Notes under the pieces: generated by a model | What the model was told of the DNA's origin: nothing | Database searches by the model: none | The model's input: the letters and a program-made list of their open reading frames with translations, nothing else | In this document: in pieces, positions 16,402-26,446 of the stretch | Layout: every line of letters begins with the position of its first letter | How positions within the stretch are numbered: position 1 is the stretch's first letter | Source: Plantibacter sp. ME-Dv--P-122b | Lineage (GTDB): Bacteria; Actinomycetota; Actinomycetes; Actinomycetales; Microbacteriaceae | Direction of reading: 5' to 3' | NCBI RefSeq assembly: GCF_030209375.1 | Contig: NZ_JARVSC010000003.1 | Location: forward strand, 1,107,981-1,171,980 | DNA: 64,000 bases | Program-made: the position numbers and the translations under genes

Positions 16402-17489
16402 TCCGCTTCACGAACGTCAAGAAGGCCTACCCGGACGGCACGGTCGCCGTCCACGACCTCTCCTTCGAGGTGCCGACCGGATCCCTCACGGTGCTCGTCG
16501 GCCCGTCCGGCTGCGGCAAGACCACCTCGCTCCGGATGATCAACCGCCTCATCGATCCGACCTCGGGGTCGATCCTGCTCGACGACGTCGAGACCCAGTC
16601 GCTCGACCGCGTCACCCTCCGTCGTCGGATCGGCTACGTCATCCAGAACGCCGGTCTCTTCCCGCACCGCACCGTCGTCGACAACGTCGCAGCCCTCCCC
16701 CGCCTCCTCGGCGGCTCGCGCCGGGAGACGCGCACGGCGGCCCTCGAGCTGCTGGAGCGCGTCGGTCTCGACGAGAAGTTCGCGAAGAAGTACCCGTGGC
16801 AGCTGTCCGGTGGTCAGCAGCAGCGCGTCGGCGTCGCCCGCGCCCTCGCGACGAACCCGCCGTTCCTCCTCATGGACGAACCCTTCAGCGCGGTCGACCC
16901 GATCGTCCGGACGCAGCTCCAGGACGAGTTCCTGCGCCTGCAGGCCGACATCTCGAAGACGATCGTGATGGTCACCCACGACATCGACGAGGCCCTCAAG
17001 CTCGGTGATCAGGTCGCGGTCCTGCGGGAGGGCGGTCTCCTCGCGCAGATCGCGCCGCCCGTCGACCTCCTGACCCGCCCCCACGACGCGTTCGTCGCCG
17101 ACTTCGTGGGTGAGGCCCGCGGCTACCGTGCACTCGGCTTCCTCGGCCTCGACCACGACGACGCCCTCCACCGTGAGCCCGTCGCCCGACTCGGCGACAC
17201 CGCCGTGACCGGCGTGCACGCGAGCGGCTGGGTGGTGGTGACGGACGACGAACGCCGTCCGCTCGGCTGGTTCGACACCGCAGCCGGTCACGGCTCCGTC
17301 TCGACCGACACCATCAGCGGCCACGGCCTGTTCGTCCCGCGCACGGCGTCGCTCCGCATCGCGCTCAACGCCGCGCTCGCGCACCCGAGTCGGCGTGTCG
17401 GGCTCCTCGACGACGACGGCCGGCTCACCGGCACCATCGCCGCCAGCGAACTCCTCGAGCGCCCCGCCCCCGAGCGGAGCCTCCGATGA
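16398..17489 (+). CDS. Betaine/choline-type ABC transporter ATP-binding protein (OpuCA/ProV-like)
   Basis: A 363-residue ATPase: Walker A GPSGCGKTT (about 36-44), Q-loop YVIQNAG, signature LSGGQQQRVGVARAL, Walker B LLMDEPF and H-loop MVTHD. The C-terminal 110 residues look like a degenerate CBS-type pair (DTAVTGVHASGWVVV and RVGLLDDDGRLTGTIAASELLE), as in OpuCA/ProV, where CBS domains sense ionic strength. It overlaps iclR (ATGA) and the first permease (ATGA). Related HutV-type ATPases serve histidine uptake in some proteobacteria, so histidine or urocanate is a reasonable substrate guess here. Confidence 0.88.
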   Translation: MIRFTNVKKAYPDGTVAVHDLSFEVPTGSLTVLVGPSGCGKTTSLRMINRLIDPTSGSILLDDVETQSLDRVTLRRRIGYVIQNAGLFPHRTVVDNVAALPRLLGGSRRETRTAALELLERVGLDEKFAKKYPWQLSGGQQQRVGVARALATNPPFLLMDEPFSAVDPIVRTQLQDEFLRLQADISKTIVMVTHDIDEALKLGDQVAVLREGGLLAQIAPPVDLLTRPHDAFVADFVGEARGYRALGFLGLDHDDALHREPVARLGDTAVTGVHASGWVVVTDDERRPLGWFDTAAGHGSVSTDTISGHGLFVPRTASLRIALNAALAHPSRRVGLLDDDGRLTGTIAASELLERPAPERSLR

Positions 17490-18136
17490 CGATCGACTGG
17501 ATCTGGGAGAACCTCCCGCTCATCGGCGACCTCACACTCAACCACCTCTGGTTGACGCTCACCCCGACGGCGCTCGGCCTCCTGGTCGCCCTCCCGTTCG
17601 GCTGGTGGGCGCACCGCTCGCGTCGCGGCCGTCCGTTCATCGTCGGTACCGCCGGGTTGCTGTACACGATCCCGTCGCTCGCACTGTTCATCATCCTGCC
17701 GACGATCCTCGGCACGAAGATCCTCGACCCGATCAACATCGTCATCGCCCTCACCGTCTACACGGTGTCACTCCTCGTCCGCGTCGTCTCCGACGGACTC
17801 TCCTCGGTGCCGGTGGACGCGGTGCAGGCGGCCGAGGCCATGGGCTACCGGTCCTGGCAGCGACTCGTGCTGGTGGAACTGCCCGTCGCCGTCCCGGTGA
17901 TCGCCGCCGGCCTGCGCGTCGCGGTCGTGTCCAACGTCAGCATCGTGACGATGGCCGCCCTGCTCGGCATCCCGCAACTCGGGACACTGTTCACGCAGGG
18001 CTTCCAGCTCCGCCTGTTCGTGCCGCTCGTCACCGGCATCCTGCTCTGCGTCGTCCTCGCCGTCATCCTCGACCTCATCATCGTCCGGCTCGGCTCGCTC
18101 GCGACGCCCTGGCGTGATCGGACGGTGGCAGCATGA
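17486..18136 (+). CDS. Betaine/choline-type ABC transporter permease, first subunit
   Basis: A 216-residue inner-membrane permease of the OpuCB/ProW type with about five or six membrane spans (HLWLTLTPTALGLLVALPFG, LYTIPSLALFIILPTIL, INIVIALTVYTVSLLVR and others). The EAA loop is QAAEAMGYRSWQRLVLVELP, which docks on the ATPase. Start and stop overlap both neighbours by 4 nt. Confidence 0.88.
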   Translation: MTIDWIWENLPLIGDLTLNHLWLTLTPTALGLLVALPFGWWAHRSRRGRPFIVGTAGLLYTIPSLALFIILPTILGTKILDPINIVIALTVYTVSLLVRVVSDGLSSVPVDAVQAAEAMGYRSWQRLVLVELPVAVPVIAAGLRVAVVSNVSIVTMAALLGIPQLGTLFTQGFQLRLFVPLVTGILLCVVLAVILDLIIVRLGSLATPWRDRTVAA

Positions 18137-18867
18137 GCGTCATCGACTGGCTGACCGACCCCGCCAACTGGACCGGCTCCGACGGCATCCCCTCGCAGAT
18201 GGGCTACCACCTGCTCTACACCGGCATCGCGCTCGTCATCGCCGCAGCGATCGCCGTGCCGCTCGGTGTCCTCGTCGGCTACACCGGCAAGGGCGAGCGC
18301 CTCGTCGCCGGATCGGCCAACGCCCTCCGCGCCCTGCCGACCCTCGGCCTCCTCATCCTGCTGTTCCTCCTCATCTCGCCCGTGGTCCCGGGGCAGCTCG
18401 TCTACGTCATCCCCACGATCGTCGTCCTCGTGCTCCTCGCCGTCCCGCCCATCCTGACCGGGACGTACACGGGCATCCAGAGCGCCGATCCCGACGCGGT
18501 GGGCGCCGCCCGCGGCATGGGCTACACGAAACTGCAGATCCTCTGGCACGTCCAGCTCCCGTGCGCCCTCCCCCTGCTGCTGTCCGGCATCCGCTCGTCC
18601 ACCCTCCAGGTCGTCTCGACCGCGACGGTCGCCGCCTACCTCGGCCTCCAGGGGCTCGGCCGCTACATCATCGACGGCCGCGCCCAGGCCGACTTCTTCC
18701 AGATGGCCGGCGGCGCGATCCTCGTCGCCGCCCTCGCCTTCGCACTGGAGATCGCCTTCACCCTCCTCGGCACCCTCATCGTCTCCCCCGGTCTGCGGCG
18801 CACCAGCCGCAAACGGCGGACGGCGGCCCCGACCACCGTCACCGGGGCGATCCCCCGGCCGGCCTGA
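18133..18867 (+). CDS. Betaine/choline-type ABC transporter permease, second subunit
   Basis: A 244-residue permease similar in plan to its neighbour: LLYTGIALVIAAAIAVPLGV, LPTLGLLILLFLLISP, VIPTIVVLVLLAVPPIL and an EAA loop GAARGMGYTKLQILWHVQLP. It ends with a short basic cytoplasmic tail (RRTSRKRRT). It forms a heterodimeric channel with the permease encoded just upstream, to which it is coupled by an ATGA overlap. Confidence 0.88.
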   Translation: MSVIDWLTDPANWTGSDGIPSQMGYHLLYTGIALVIAAAIAVPLGVLVGYTGKGERLVAGSANALRALPTLGLLILLFLLISPVVPGQLVYVIPTIVVLVLLAVPPILTGTYTGIQSADPDAVGAARGMGYTKLQILWHVQLPCALPLLLSGIRSSTLQVVSTATVAAYLGLQGLGRYIIDGRAQADFFQMAGGAILVAALAFALEIAFTLLGTLIVSPGLRRTSRKRRTAAPTTVTGAIPRPA

Positions 18868-18942
18868 GCCGCACCCGCACCGCACGACCACCTCCGCACG
18901 ACCGCACCACCGATCCGTCCATCTCACCGAATCGAGGTCCTC

Positions 18943-19869
18943 ATGCCCTTCCCCACCTTCCCCCGTCGACTCGCGGCCATCGCCGCGACCACCGCAGCCG
19001 CCGCTCTCGTCCTCACCGGCTGCGGCGGCCAGGACGCCCTCAGCAGCGACAGCGCGTCCGGTTCCTCCGGCGACGCCGTCATCATCGGCTCAGCCGACTT
19101 CACCGAGAGCCAGCTCATCGCCACGATCTACTCCCAGGCGCTGCAGGCCAAGGGAGTCACGGTGAAGGAGCAGTTCAACATCGGCAGCCGCGAGGTCTAC
19201 ATGGCCGCGCTGCAGGACGGCTCCATCGACCTCCTCCCCGAATACTCGGGCGCGCTGCTCAAGTACCTCGACTCCGAATCCAAGGCCAGCACGAGCGAGG
19301 ACGTCGTCGCGGAACTCGGCGACAAGCTCCCGAAGGGTGTCAGCATGCTCGACATCTCGCCCGCGGAGGACAAGGACGTGCTCGCCGTCACCCAGGAGAC
19401 GGCCGACAAGTACGACCTCAAGACGATCTCCGACCTCGTGCCGTACATGTCCGAGCTCAGCCTCGGCGGCCCGCCGGAGTGGAAGACCCGCGTCAACGGC
19501 GTCGTCGGCCTCGAGCAGGTCTACGGCCTCACCTTCAAGGAGTTCGTCAGCCTCGACGCCGGCGGACCACTCACGATGACCGCGCTCACGAGCGGCCAGG
19601 TGCAGGTCGGCGACATCTTCAGCACCGACCCCGGGCTCACCGCGAACAAGCTCGTCGCCCTCGAAGACGACAAGTCGCTCTTCGCGGCCGAGAACATCGT
19701 CCCCGTCATCAGCACGAGCAAGCTCGACGACACGATCTCGAAGACGCTCGACAAGGTCTCCGCGGCCCTCACCACCGGTGACCTCATCGAGATGAACGGC
19801 AAGGCGTCCGACGGCACGAGCCTGAAGAGCATCGCCGAGGAGTGGCTGAAGGACGCAGACCTCGGCTAG
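18943..19869 (+). CDS. Lipoprotein substrate-binding protein of the betaine-type transporter (OpuAC/OsmF-like)
   Basis: A 308-residue binding protein. Signal peptide of about 25 residues ending in the lipobox LTGC (lipidated Cys about residue 27), then an OpuAC-type periplasmic fold: [40 protein letters not shown], and [21 protein letters not shown]. The FTESQL and LPEYSG motifs are standard for the choline/betaine group. It follows the second permease after 75 bp with a GAGGTCCTC ribosome site. Uptake of histidine or urocanate rather than betaine is inferred from the flanking hut genes. Confidence 0.88.
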   Translation: MPFPTFPRRLAAIAATTAAAALVLTGCGGQDALSSDSASGSSGDAVIIGSADFTESQLIATIYSQALQAKGVTVKEQFNIGSREVYMAALQDGSIDLLPEYSGALLKYLDSESKASTSEDVVAELGDKLPKGVSMLDISPAEDKDVLAVTQETADKYDLKTISDLVPYMSELSLGGPPEWKTRVNGVVGLEQVYGLTFKEFVSLDAGGPLTMTALTSGQVQVGDIFSTDPGLTANKLVALEDDKSLFAAENIVPVISTSKLDDTISKTLDKVSAALTTGDLIEMNGKASDGTSLKSIAEEWLKDADLG

Positions 19870-19873
19870 CAGC

Positions 19874-19920
19874 ACCCTTCGACGGGCTCAGGGGCGTCGA
19901 TCCGCCCCTGAGTCCGTCGG
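19874..19920. repeat. Family-D hairpin inside the hut region (D2)
   Basis: Begins with CCCTTCGACGGGCTCAGGGG and continues into a strong stem: CGACGGGCTCAGGGGCG (19880-19896) and CGCCCCTGAGTCCGTCG (19903-19919), 16 of 17 positions paired. It lies between the binding-protein stop and hutU, so it could separate transporter and enzyme expression as a partial terminator or 3'-end stabiliser. Confidence 0.8.
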
Positions 19921-19964
19921 AACAGCACCACCACCACCGCACCGCAGACGTAAAGGACCAGCGC

Positions 19965-21622
<1,658 letters not shown>

Positions 21623-21626
<4 letters not shown>

Positions 21627-22840
21627 CCGACGGCCTGATCGCCCACGGTCGGCTCGCCGGGCTCGACGACATCGCCGGCGTCGGCGTCGATCCGGCACGC
21701 GGCGGGTACTCCCGACACGTCTGGACGCCGGCCGAGTTCGAACTGCGCGAGTGGTTCACCGCTCGCGCCACCCGACTCGGGCTCGACGTCGAGACGGACC
21801 GGAACGGCAACCTCTGGGCGTGGTGGGGTAGGCCTGGGCCCGACGCGGTCGTCACCGGCAGTCACCTCGACTCCGTCCCGGGCGGCGGCGCCTTCGACGG
21901 GCCGCTCGGCGTCGTCTCAGCGCTGGACGCCGTCGCGCGTCTGCAAGCCACCGGGTTCCAGCCGTCGCGTCCCGTCGCCGTCGTGGTGTTCGCCGAGGAG
22001 GAGGGATCCCGGTTCGGGGTCGCCTGCCTCGGATCCCGGCTCCTGTCCGGTGCGATCACCGCGGACGCCGCCCGGGCGCTGACCGACGCCGACGGGGTCA
22101 CCGTGGCCGAAGCAGCAGCCGCGGCCGGGCTCGCTCCCAAGCACCTCGGCCGTGACGACGAGGCGCTCAGCCGCATCGGGCTGTTCATCGAGTTGCACGT
22201 GGAACAGGGTCGCGGCCTCATCGACCTCGGCTCGCCGACCGCGGTCGCCTCGTCGATCCTCGCCCACGGCCGCTGGCGACTCCGGGTGAGCGGTCAAGGC
22301 AACCACGCCGGCGCGACCGGCATGCGCGAGCGACATGACCCCGTGGTCGCCGCGGCACGCGCCGTCCTCGCGGTCGAGCAGGCCGCCCTCGCCACGGACG
22401 ACGCCCGCGCCACCGTCGGCCGCCTGCGCATCGTGCCAGGCGGCACCAACGTCATCGCCTCCGAGGTCGACGCCTGGGTGGACGCCCGCGCGGCCACCGA
22501 CGCCGGCACGCGCGCCCTCGTCGCGGACATTGAGAACCGGGTGCAGGAGGCCGTCGCCGATTCCGGGTGCGCGGTGGAGCTGATCGAGGAGTCGTGGTCG
22601 GGCGTCGTCGAGTTCGACCCCGAACTCGCCGCCCGGCTCGCCGGCACCCTCGGCGGGGTCCCGCTGCTGCCGACGGGCGCAGGCCACGACGCAGGGGTCC
22701 TGAGCGGCGCGGTACCGACGGCGATGGTCTTCGTCCGGAACCCGACGGGCGTCTCGCACTCACCCGAGGAGTTCGCCGAGACGGCCGACTGCGTCGCCGG
22801 TGTCGAAGCGCTCGAGGCCCTGCTGCGGAGCGTCCTGTGA
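21623..22840 (+). CDS. M20-family amidohydrolase (allantoate amidohydrolase-like), candidate formylglutamate deformylase
   Basis: A 405-residue zinc amidohydrolase of the hydantoinase/carbamoylase (Hyu/AllC) branch of M20. Metal ligands lie in [30 protein letters not shown] and FIELHVEQG; the dimerisation/lid part holds [14 protein letters not shown]; a late His occurs in PTGAGHDAG. Start is GTG at 21623 overlapping the hutU stop (GTGA), after GGGAGGG. No hutG is visible in the block, and this gene sits between hutU and hutF, so it is a good candidate for splitting N-formylglutamate into glutamate and formate. That role is inference; family members otherwise act on allantoate, carbamoyl amino acids or ureidoglycolate. 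Confidence 0.8.
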
Positions 22841-24306
22841 CGGTCGCGAGCGTCGACCCCGGCGCAGCTGACGTGCGGCCTCCCGTCTGGGCCGCGACGG
22901 CGATCATCGACGGTCGCCAGACCGACCGCGTGCGCTTCACGGCCGACGACTCCGGACGGATCGCCACCGTCGAGCGCGGCGTCGAGCCGGAGGCGGACGA
23001 CCGACGTCTCGGAACGGTCATCCCGGGCATGGGGAACGCCCACTCCCACGCGTTCCACCGGCTGCTCCGCGGACGCACCCACGCCGACGGCGGCGACTTC
23101 TGGCAGTGGCGCGAGGCGATGTACGCGGCGGCCGCCAGCCTCGACCCGGACCACTACGGCCGGGTCGCCCGTGCCGTGTTCGGCGAGATGCTCGTCTGCG
23201 GCTGGACGGCGGTCGGCGAGTTCCACTACGTGCACCACCAGTTCGACGGAACTCCGTATCCGACCGCCCACGCGATGGAGCTGGCGGTCGCCGAAGCCGC
23301 CGCCGACGTCGGCATCCGGCTCACCCTCCTCGACACGGCCTACCTCGCGAGCGGCCTCGGGTCCGCCGGTGGCCCCGCCGCTCCGCTGCTCGCCGAACAG
23401 CTCGCGTTCGGCGACGGCGACGCGGCCGGCTGGCTCGCCCGCTGGCATCGACTACGCGACGCACTGTCCGGCTCCGTCGGCGCCACCGGGCTCGTCACGC
23501 TCGGCGCCGCGCTGCACTCGGTGCGCGCCGTGCCCGTCGACGCCATGCGCACGATCCTCGCCGGCCTGCCCGACGACGTCCCGCTGCACGTCCACCTGTC
23601 GGAGCAACCGCAGGAGAACGTCGACACGCTCGCGAAGACGGGACGGACACCGACCGGCGTCCTCGCCGCGCTCGGTGCGCTCGCTCCACGCATCAGCCTC
23701 GTCCACGCGACGCACCTGACCGACGCGGACGTCACGGCGATCGGACGGTCCGGTGCGACCGTCGTGATGTGCCCGACGACCGAGGCGGACCTTGGCGACG
23801 GCATCGGACCGGCCCGCCGCCTCGCGGACGCCGGGGCCCGAATCGCCGTCGGCTCCGACCAGAACGCCGTGGTCGACCCGCTGCTCGAACTGCGTGGCCT
23901 CGAAGCCGGGGAACGGCTCGCCTCCGGCAGACGGGGCCGGTTCTCGCCAGCCGAGCTACTCGAGGCGGGCACCGACAACGGATACCGTTCGCTCGGACTC
24001 GGGCGGCACACGCTGGATGTCGGCGACCCGCTCGACCTCGTCGAGGTGTCGACGTCGAGCCTCCGCACCATCGGCGCCGACCCGGCCCAACTCGCCCTCG
24101 TCGCGACCGCGTCTGACGTCGAGCGGATCGTCGTCGGCGGGCGGCTCGTGGTGGACCGAGGTCGGCTGCTCGCGACGTCGCGGGAGTCGACGCCGGAACG
24201 GCTCCTCGCGGTCGCGCTCGCCGAGCTGGCAGCATCGACGGAGACGCCCCGGGCAGCCACTTCGGCCCCGACACCTGATCACCCCTCGCAGGAGATGCAG
24301 CCATGA
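22837..24306 (+). CDS. hutF: Formimidoylglutamate deiminase
   Basis: Converts N-formimino-L-glutamate to N-formyl-L-glutamate and ammonia. An amidohydrolase-superfamily protein of 489 residues: metal-binding HSHAFH in GMGNAHSHAFHRLLRG (about residue 70), FHYVHH, then HVHLSEQPQENVD, HATHLTDADV and the GSDQNAVVDPL metal Asp near residue 350. This set is typical of HutF. The GTG start overlaps the upstream TGA (GTGA) and the stop overlaps hutI (ATGA). The presence of HutF means the pathway runs through formylglutamate, not directly to formamide. Confidence 0.93.
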   Translation: MTVASVDPGAADVRPPVWAATAIIDGRQTDRVRFTADDSGRIATVERGVEPEADDRRLGTVIPGMGNAHSHAFHRLLRGRTHADGGDFWQWREAMYAAAASLDPDHYGRVARAVFGEMLVCGWTAVGEFHYVHHQFDGTPYPTAHAMELAVAEAAADVGIRLTLLDTAYLASGLGSAGGPAAPLLAEQLAFGDGDAAGWLARWHRLRDALSGSVGATGLVTLGAALHSVRAVPVDAMRTILAGLPDDVPLHVHLSEQPQENVDTLAKTGRTPTGVLAALGALAPRISLVHATHLTDADVTAIGRSGATVVMCPTTEADLGDGIGPARRLADAGARIAVGSDQNAVVDPLLELRGLEAGERLASGRRGRFSPAELLEAGTDNGYRSLGLGRHTLDVGDPLDLVEVSTSSLRTIGADPAQLALVATASDVERIVVGGRLVVDRGRLLATSRESTPERLLAVALAELAASTETPRAATSAPTPDHPSQEMQP

Positions 24307-25499
24307 CCAGCGAACTCATCACCGGCATCGCCGAGCTCACGACCAACGCGGGTTCCGGGCCGGGCGACGTCGACGGCAACCGGCTCGCCGAGGCGGCGCT
24401 CGTCATCGAGGACGGCCGGATCGCCTGGCTCGGCGCAGCGGTCGACGCGCCCGACGCCGACACACGGACCGACGTGGGCGGGCGCGCCGTGCTCCCGGGC
24501 TGGGTCGACACGCACACGCATCTCGTGTTCGCGGGCGACCGCTCGGCGGAGTTCGAGGCGCGCATGGCCGGCGGCCGGTACGCGGCGGGCGGGATCGCGA
24601 CGACCGTGGCGGCCACCCGGGCGGCCTCGGAGGAGGAGCTCGTCGCGGGTGCGCGACGGTTGCGGGCGGAGGCGCTCGCGCAGGGGACGACGTTCCTCGA
24701 GGCGAAGACGGGGTACGCGCTCGACGTGGAGGGCGAGGCGCGCTCCGCTCGCGCGGCGGCCGAGGTCGCCGACGTCGTCACCTTCCTCGGGGCCCATCTC
24801 GTCCCGGCCGGTGTCGACCGCCGCGACTACCTCGACCTCGTGACCGGGCCGATGCTCGCGGCGGTGGCTCCGTTCGCGTCGTACATCGACGCGTTCTGCG
24901 AGGTCGGTGCCTTCGACGTCGAGGAGTCGCGCGAGGTGCTGCTCGCCGGTCGCGCCGCGGGCTTGGGTGTCCGGGTGCACGGGAACCAGCTCGGCGAGAG
25001 CGGCGGGGTGCGCCTCGCGGTCGAGCTAAAGGCCGCGAGCGTCGACCACTGCAATCACCTGTCCTCCGCCGACGTCGACCTCCTGGCGGGTTCATCGACG
25101 GTCGCGACCCTGCTGCCGGCCTGCGACCTGTCGACCCGCGAACCGTTCCCGCCGGCGCGCGCGCTCGTCGACGCCGGTGCTTCGATCGCCCTCGCGACCA
25201 ATTGCAACCCTGGTACCTCGTACACGACCTCGATGGCGTACTGCGTGGCGACCGCCGTGCTGCAGATGCGACTGACGATCGCCGAGGCGGTGTGGGCGGC
25301 GACGCGGGGGGCCGCGGTGGCGGTCGGTCGCGAGCACGGGGCCGACGCCGTCGGATCGCTCCGCGTGGGTGGTCTTGCGGACCTGCAGGTGCTCGACGCA
25401 CCCTCGATCTCGCACCTCGCCTATCGACCGGGCGTGCCCTTGACGGTCGGTGTCCGGCAGCGCGGCGAGCGCGTCACGGCTGGGACCACGCAGCGGTGA
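24303..25499 (+). CDS. hutI: Imidazolonepropionase
   Basis: Third step of histidine breakdown: ring opening of imidazolone propionate to formiminoglutamate. 398 residues, the normal size. Zn/Fe-binding DTHTHLVFAGDRSAEFEAR in pieces (about residue 70), FLEAKTGYALD, VRVHGNQLGESGGVRLA, the conserved SVDHCNHLS and LATNCNPGTSYTTSM near residue 300. The start ATG overlaps hutF and the stop overlaps hutD (GTGA), so four hut proteins are made from one coupled mRNA. Confidence 0.96.
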   Translation: MTSELITGIAELTTNAGSGPGDVDGNRLAEAALVIEDGRIAWLGAAVDAPDADTRTDVGGRAVLPGWVDTHTHLVFAGDRSAEFEARMAGGRYAAGGIATTVAATRAASEEELVAGARRLRAEALAQGTTFLEAKTGYALDVEGEARSARAAAEVADVVTFLGAHLVPAGVDRRDYLDLVTGPMLAAVAPFASYIDAFCEVGAFDVEESREVLLAGRAAGLGVRVHGNQLGESGGVRLAVELKAASVDHCNHLSSADVDLLAGSSTVATLLPACDLSTREPFPPARALVDAGASIALATNCNPGTSYTTSMAYCVATAVLQMRLTIAEAVWAATRGAAVAVGREHGADAVGSLRVGGLADLQVLDAPSISHLAYRPGVPLTVGVRQRGERVTAGTTQR

Positions 25500-26128
25500 G
25501 CGACGCGACGGAGGGTCACGCACTCGTGCTGCTGCCGGCCGACCGGCATCGGAGCTACCGCTGGCGGAACGGGCTGGGGACCGCGACGGAGATCGCCGTC
25601 GGGGCCGTCGGGCGTCGGATCGATGGTGGGCGCGGCGATGGTGAGGGTGACGCGCCGGCCGCCCCGGGGTGGACGCTGAGTATCGCGACGGTCGAGTCGG
25701 ACGTCGCCTTCTCGTCCTTCCCTGGCGTCGACCGTCAGCTGATGGCGTTGTCGGCGGGCGGACTCGGACTCGTGATCGACGGCGAGCCGGTCGAGTTGGA
25801 CCGGTGGCAGGTCGCGGCCTTCGACGGGGCCGCAGCGGTGTCGTCGCGGGGCGTGGTCGGGCCGACGCTCGATCTCAACCTGATGGTGTCGCGGGACCGG
25901 TTCCGGGGATCGCTCGAGGTGGGCGTCGTCGACAAGTCGAGGCTCGTCACCACGCCGCCGGGAGCCACCACGTTCGTCGTGCTCCTGGACGGGCTGCTGT
26001 CGGCGGAGGGGCCAGGTCTGGACCCTGGTGTGCTCGAGCGGCACGACACGCTCCGACTCGAGGCCGGCACCCTGTCCCTGACCGGCGACGCCACGATCGC
26101 CCTCGCCCAGGTCCTCCCCCGTTCGTGA
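25496..26128 (+). CDS. hutD: HutD/Ves family protein
   Basis: A 210-residue double-beta-barrel cupin-type protein. It begins with LLPADRHRSYRWRNGLGTATEIA, as HutD/Ves proteins do, followed by WTLSIATVESDVAFSSFPGVDR and a final barrel strand. In Pseudomonas HutD is thought to limit hut expression by sensing pathway flux. An insertion of Gly/Asp-rich residues (about 40-52) is peculiar to this copy. It is the last gene of the hut operon, with GTG start overlapping the hutI stop and a family-C repeat pair directly after its stop codon. Confidence 0.85.
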   Translation: MSDATEGHALVLLPADRHRSYRWRNGLGTATEIAVGAVGRRIDGGRGDGEGDAPAAPGWTLSIATVESDVAFSSFPGVDRQLMALSAGGLGLVIDGEPVELDRWQVAAFDGAAAVSSRGVVGPTLDLNLMVSRDRFRGSLEVGVVDKSRLVTTPPGATTFVVLLDGLLSAEGPGLDPGVLERHDTLRLEAGTLSLTGDATIALAQVLPRS

Positions 26129-26134
26129 GGGACG

Positions 26135-26408
26135 CCAGCGCGGTGCGCTGACGCGAGCGCGCCCCACAGCCGTGAGCGCGGGTCTCCGGAGGGGCGCGCT
26201 CACCTCACTGACCCGCACTCACGCCGAACCGAGGGGTTTCGCGCCAGCGCACCGCGCTGACCTGAGACCTCCGCGCCGGGTGCCAGCGCGGTGCGCCCGC
26301 GTGAATGGCGCACACCCGGCGTGAGCGCGCCCCAGGCGCGCGAGCGCGGGGCTCCGGAGGGGCGCGCTCACGTCACAGACCCGCGCCCACGTCAGCGCAC
26401 CGCGCTGG
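26135..26408. repeat. Two family-C inverted-repeat elements in tandem (C3a, C3b)
   Basis: C3a spans about 26135-26261 and C3b about 26283-26408. Each starts with CCAGCGCGGTGCGC and ends with CAGCGCACCGCGCTG, with inner hairpin arms around TCCGGAGGGGCGCGCTCAC. They fill most of the 318-bp gap between the convergent hutD and binding-protein genes. No open frame or promoter is seen in the gap. Confidence 0.88.
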
Positions 26409-26436
26409 CGCAAACCCCCGCTGGCGCAAACCCCCG
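26404..26436. repeat. Short tandem repeat after C3b
   Basis: The 16-bp unit GCTGGCGCAAACCCCC is repeated twice directly after the right arm of C3b and reaches to within 10 bp of the binding-protein stop codon. Confidence 0.7.
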
Positions 26437-26446
26437 CCGGCGGCGA

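Noticed and set aside
16398..19869. Annotation of the ABC system simply as an osmoprotectant importer
   Set aside because: The family match is real, but coupling to iclR and the hut genes makes a histidine-related substrate more likely; the family name alone would mislead.
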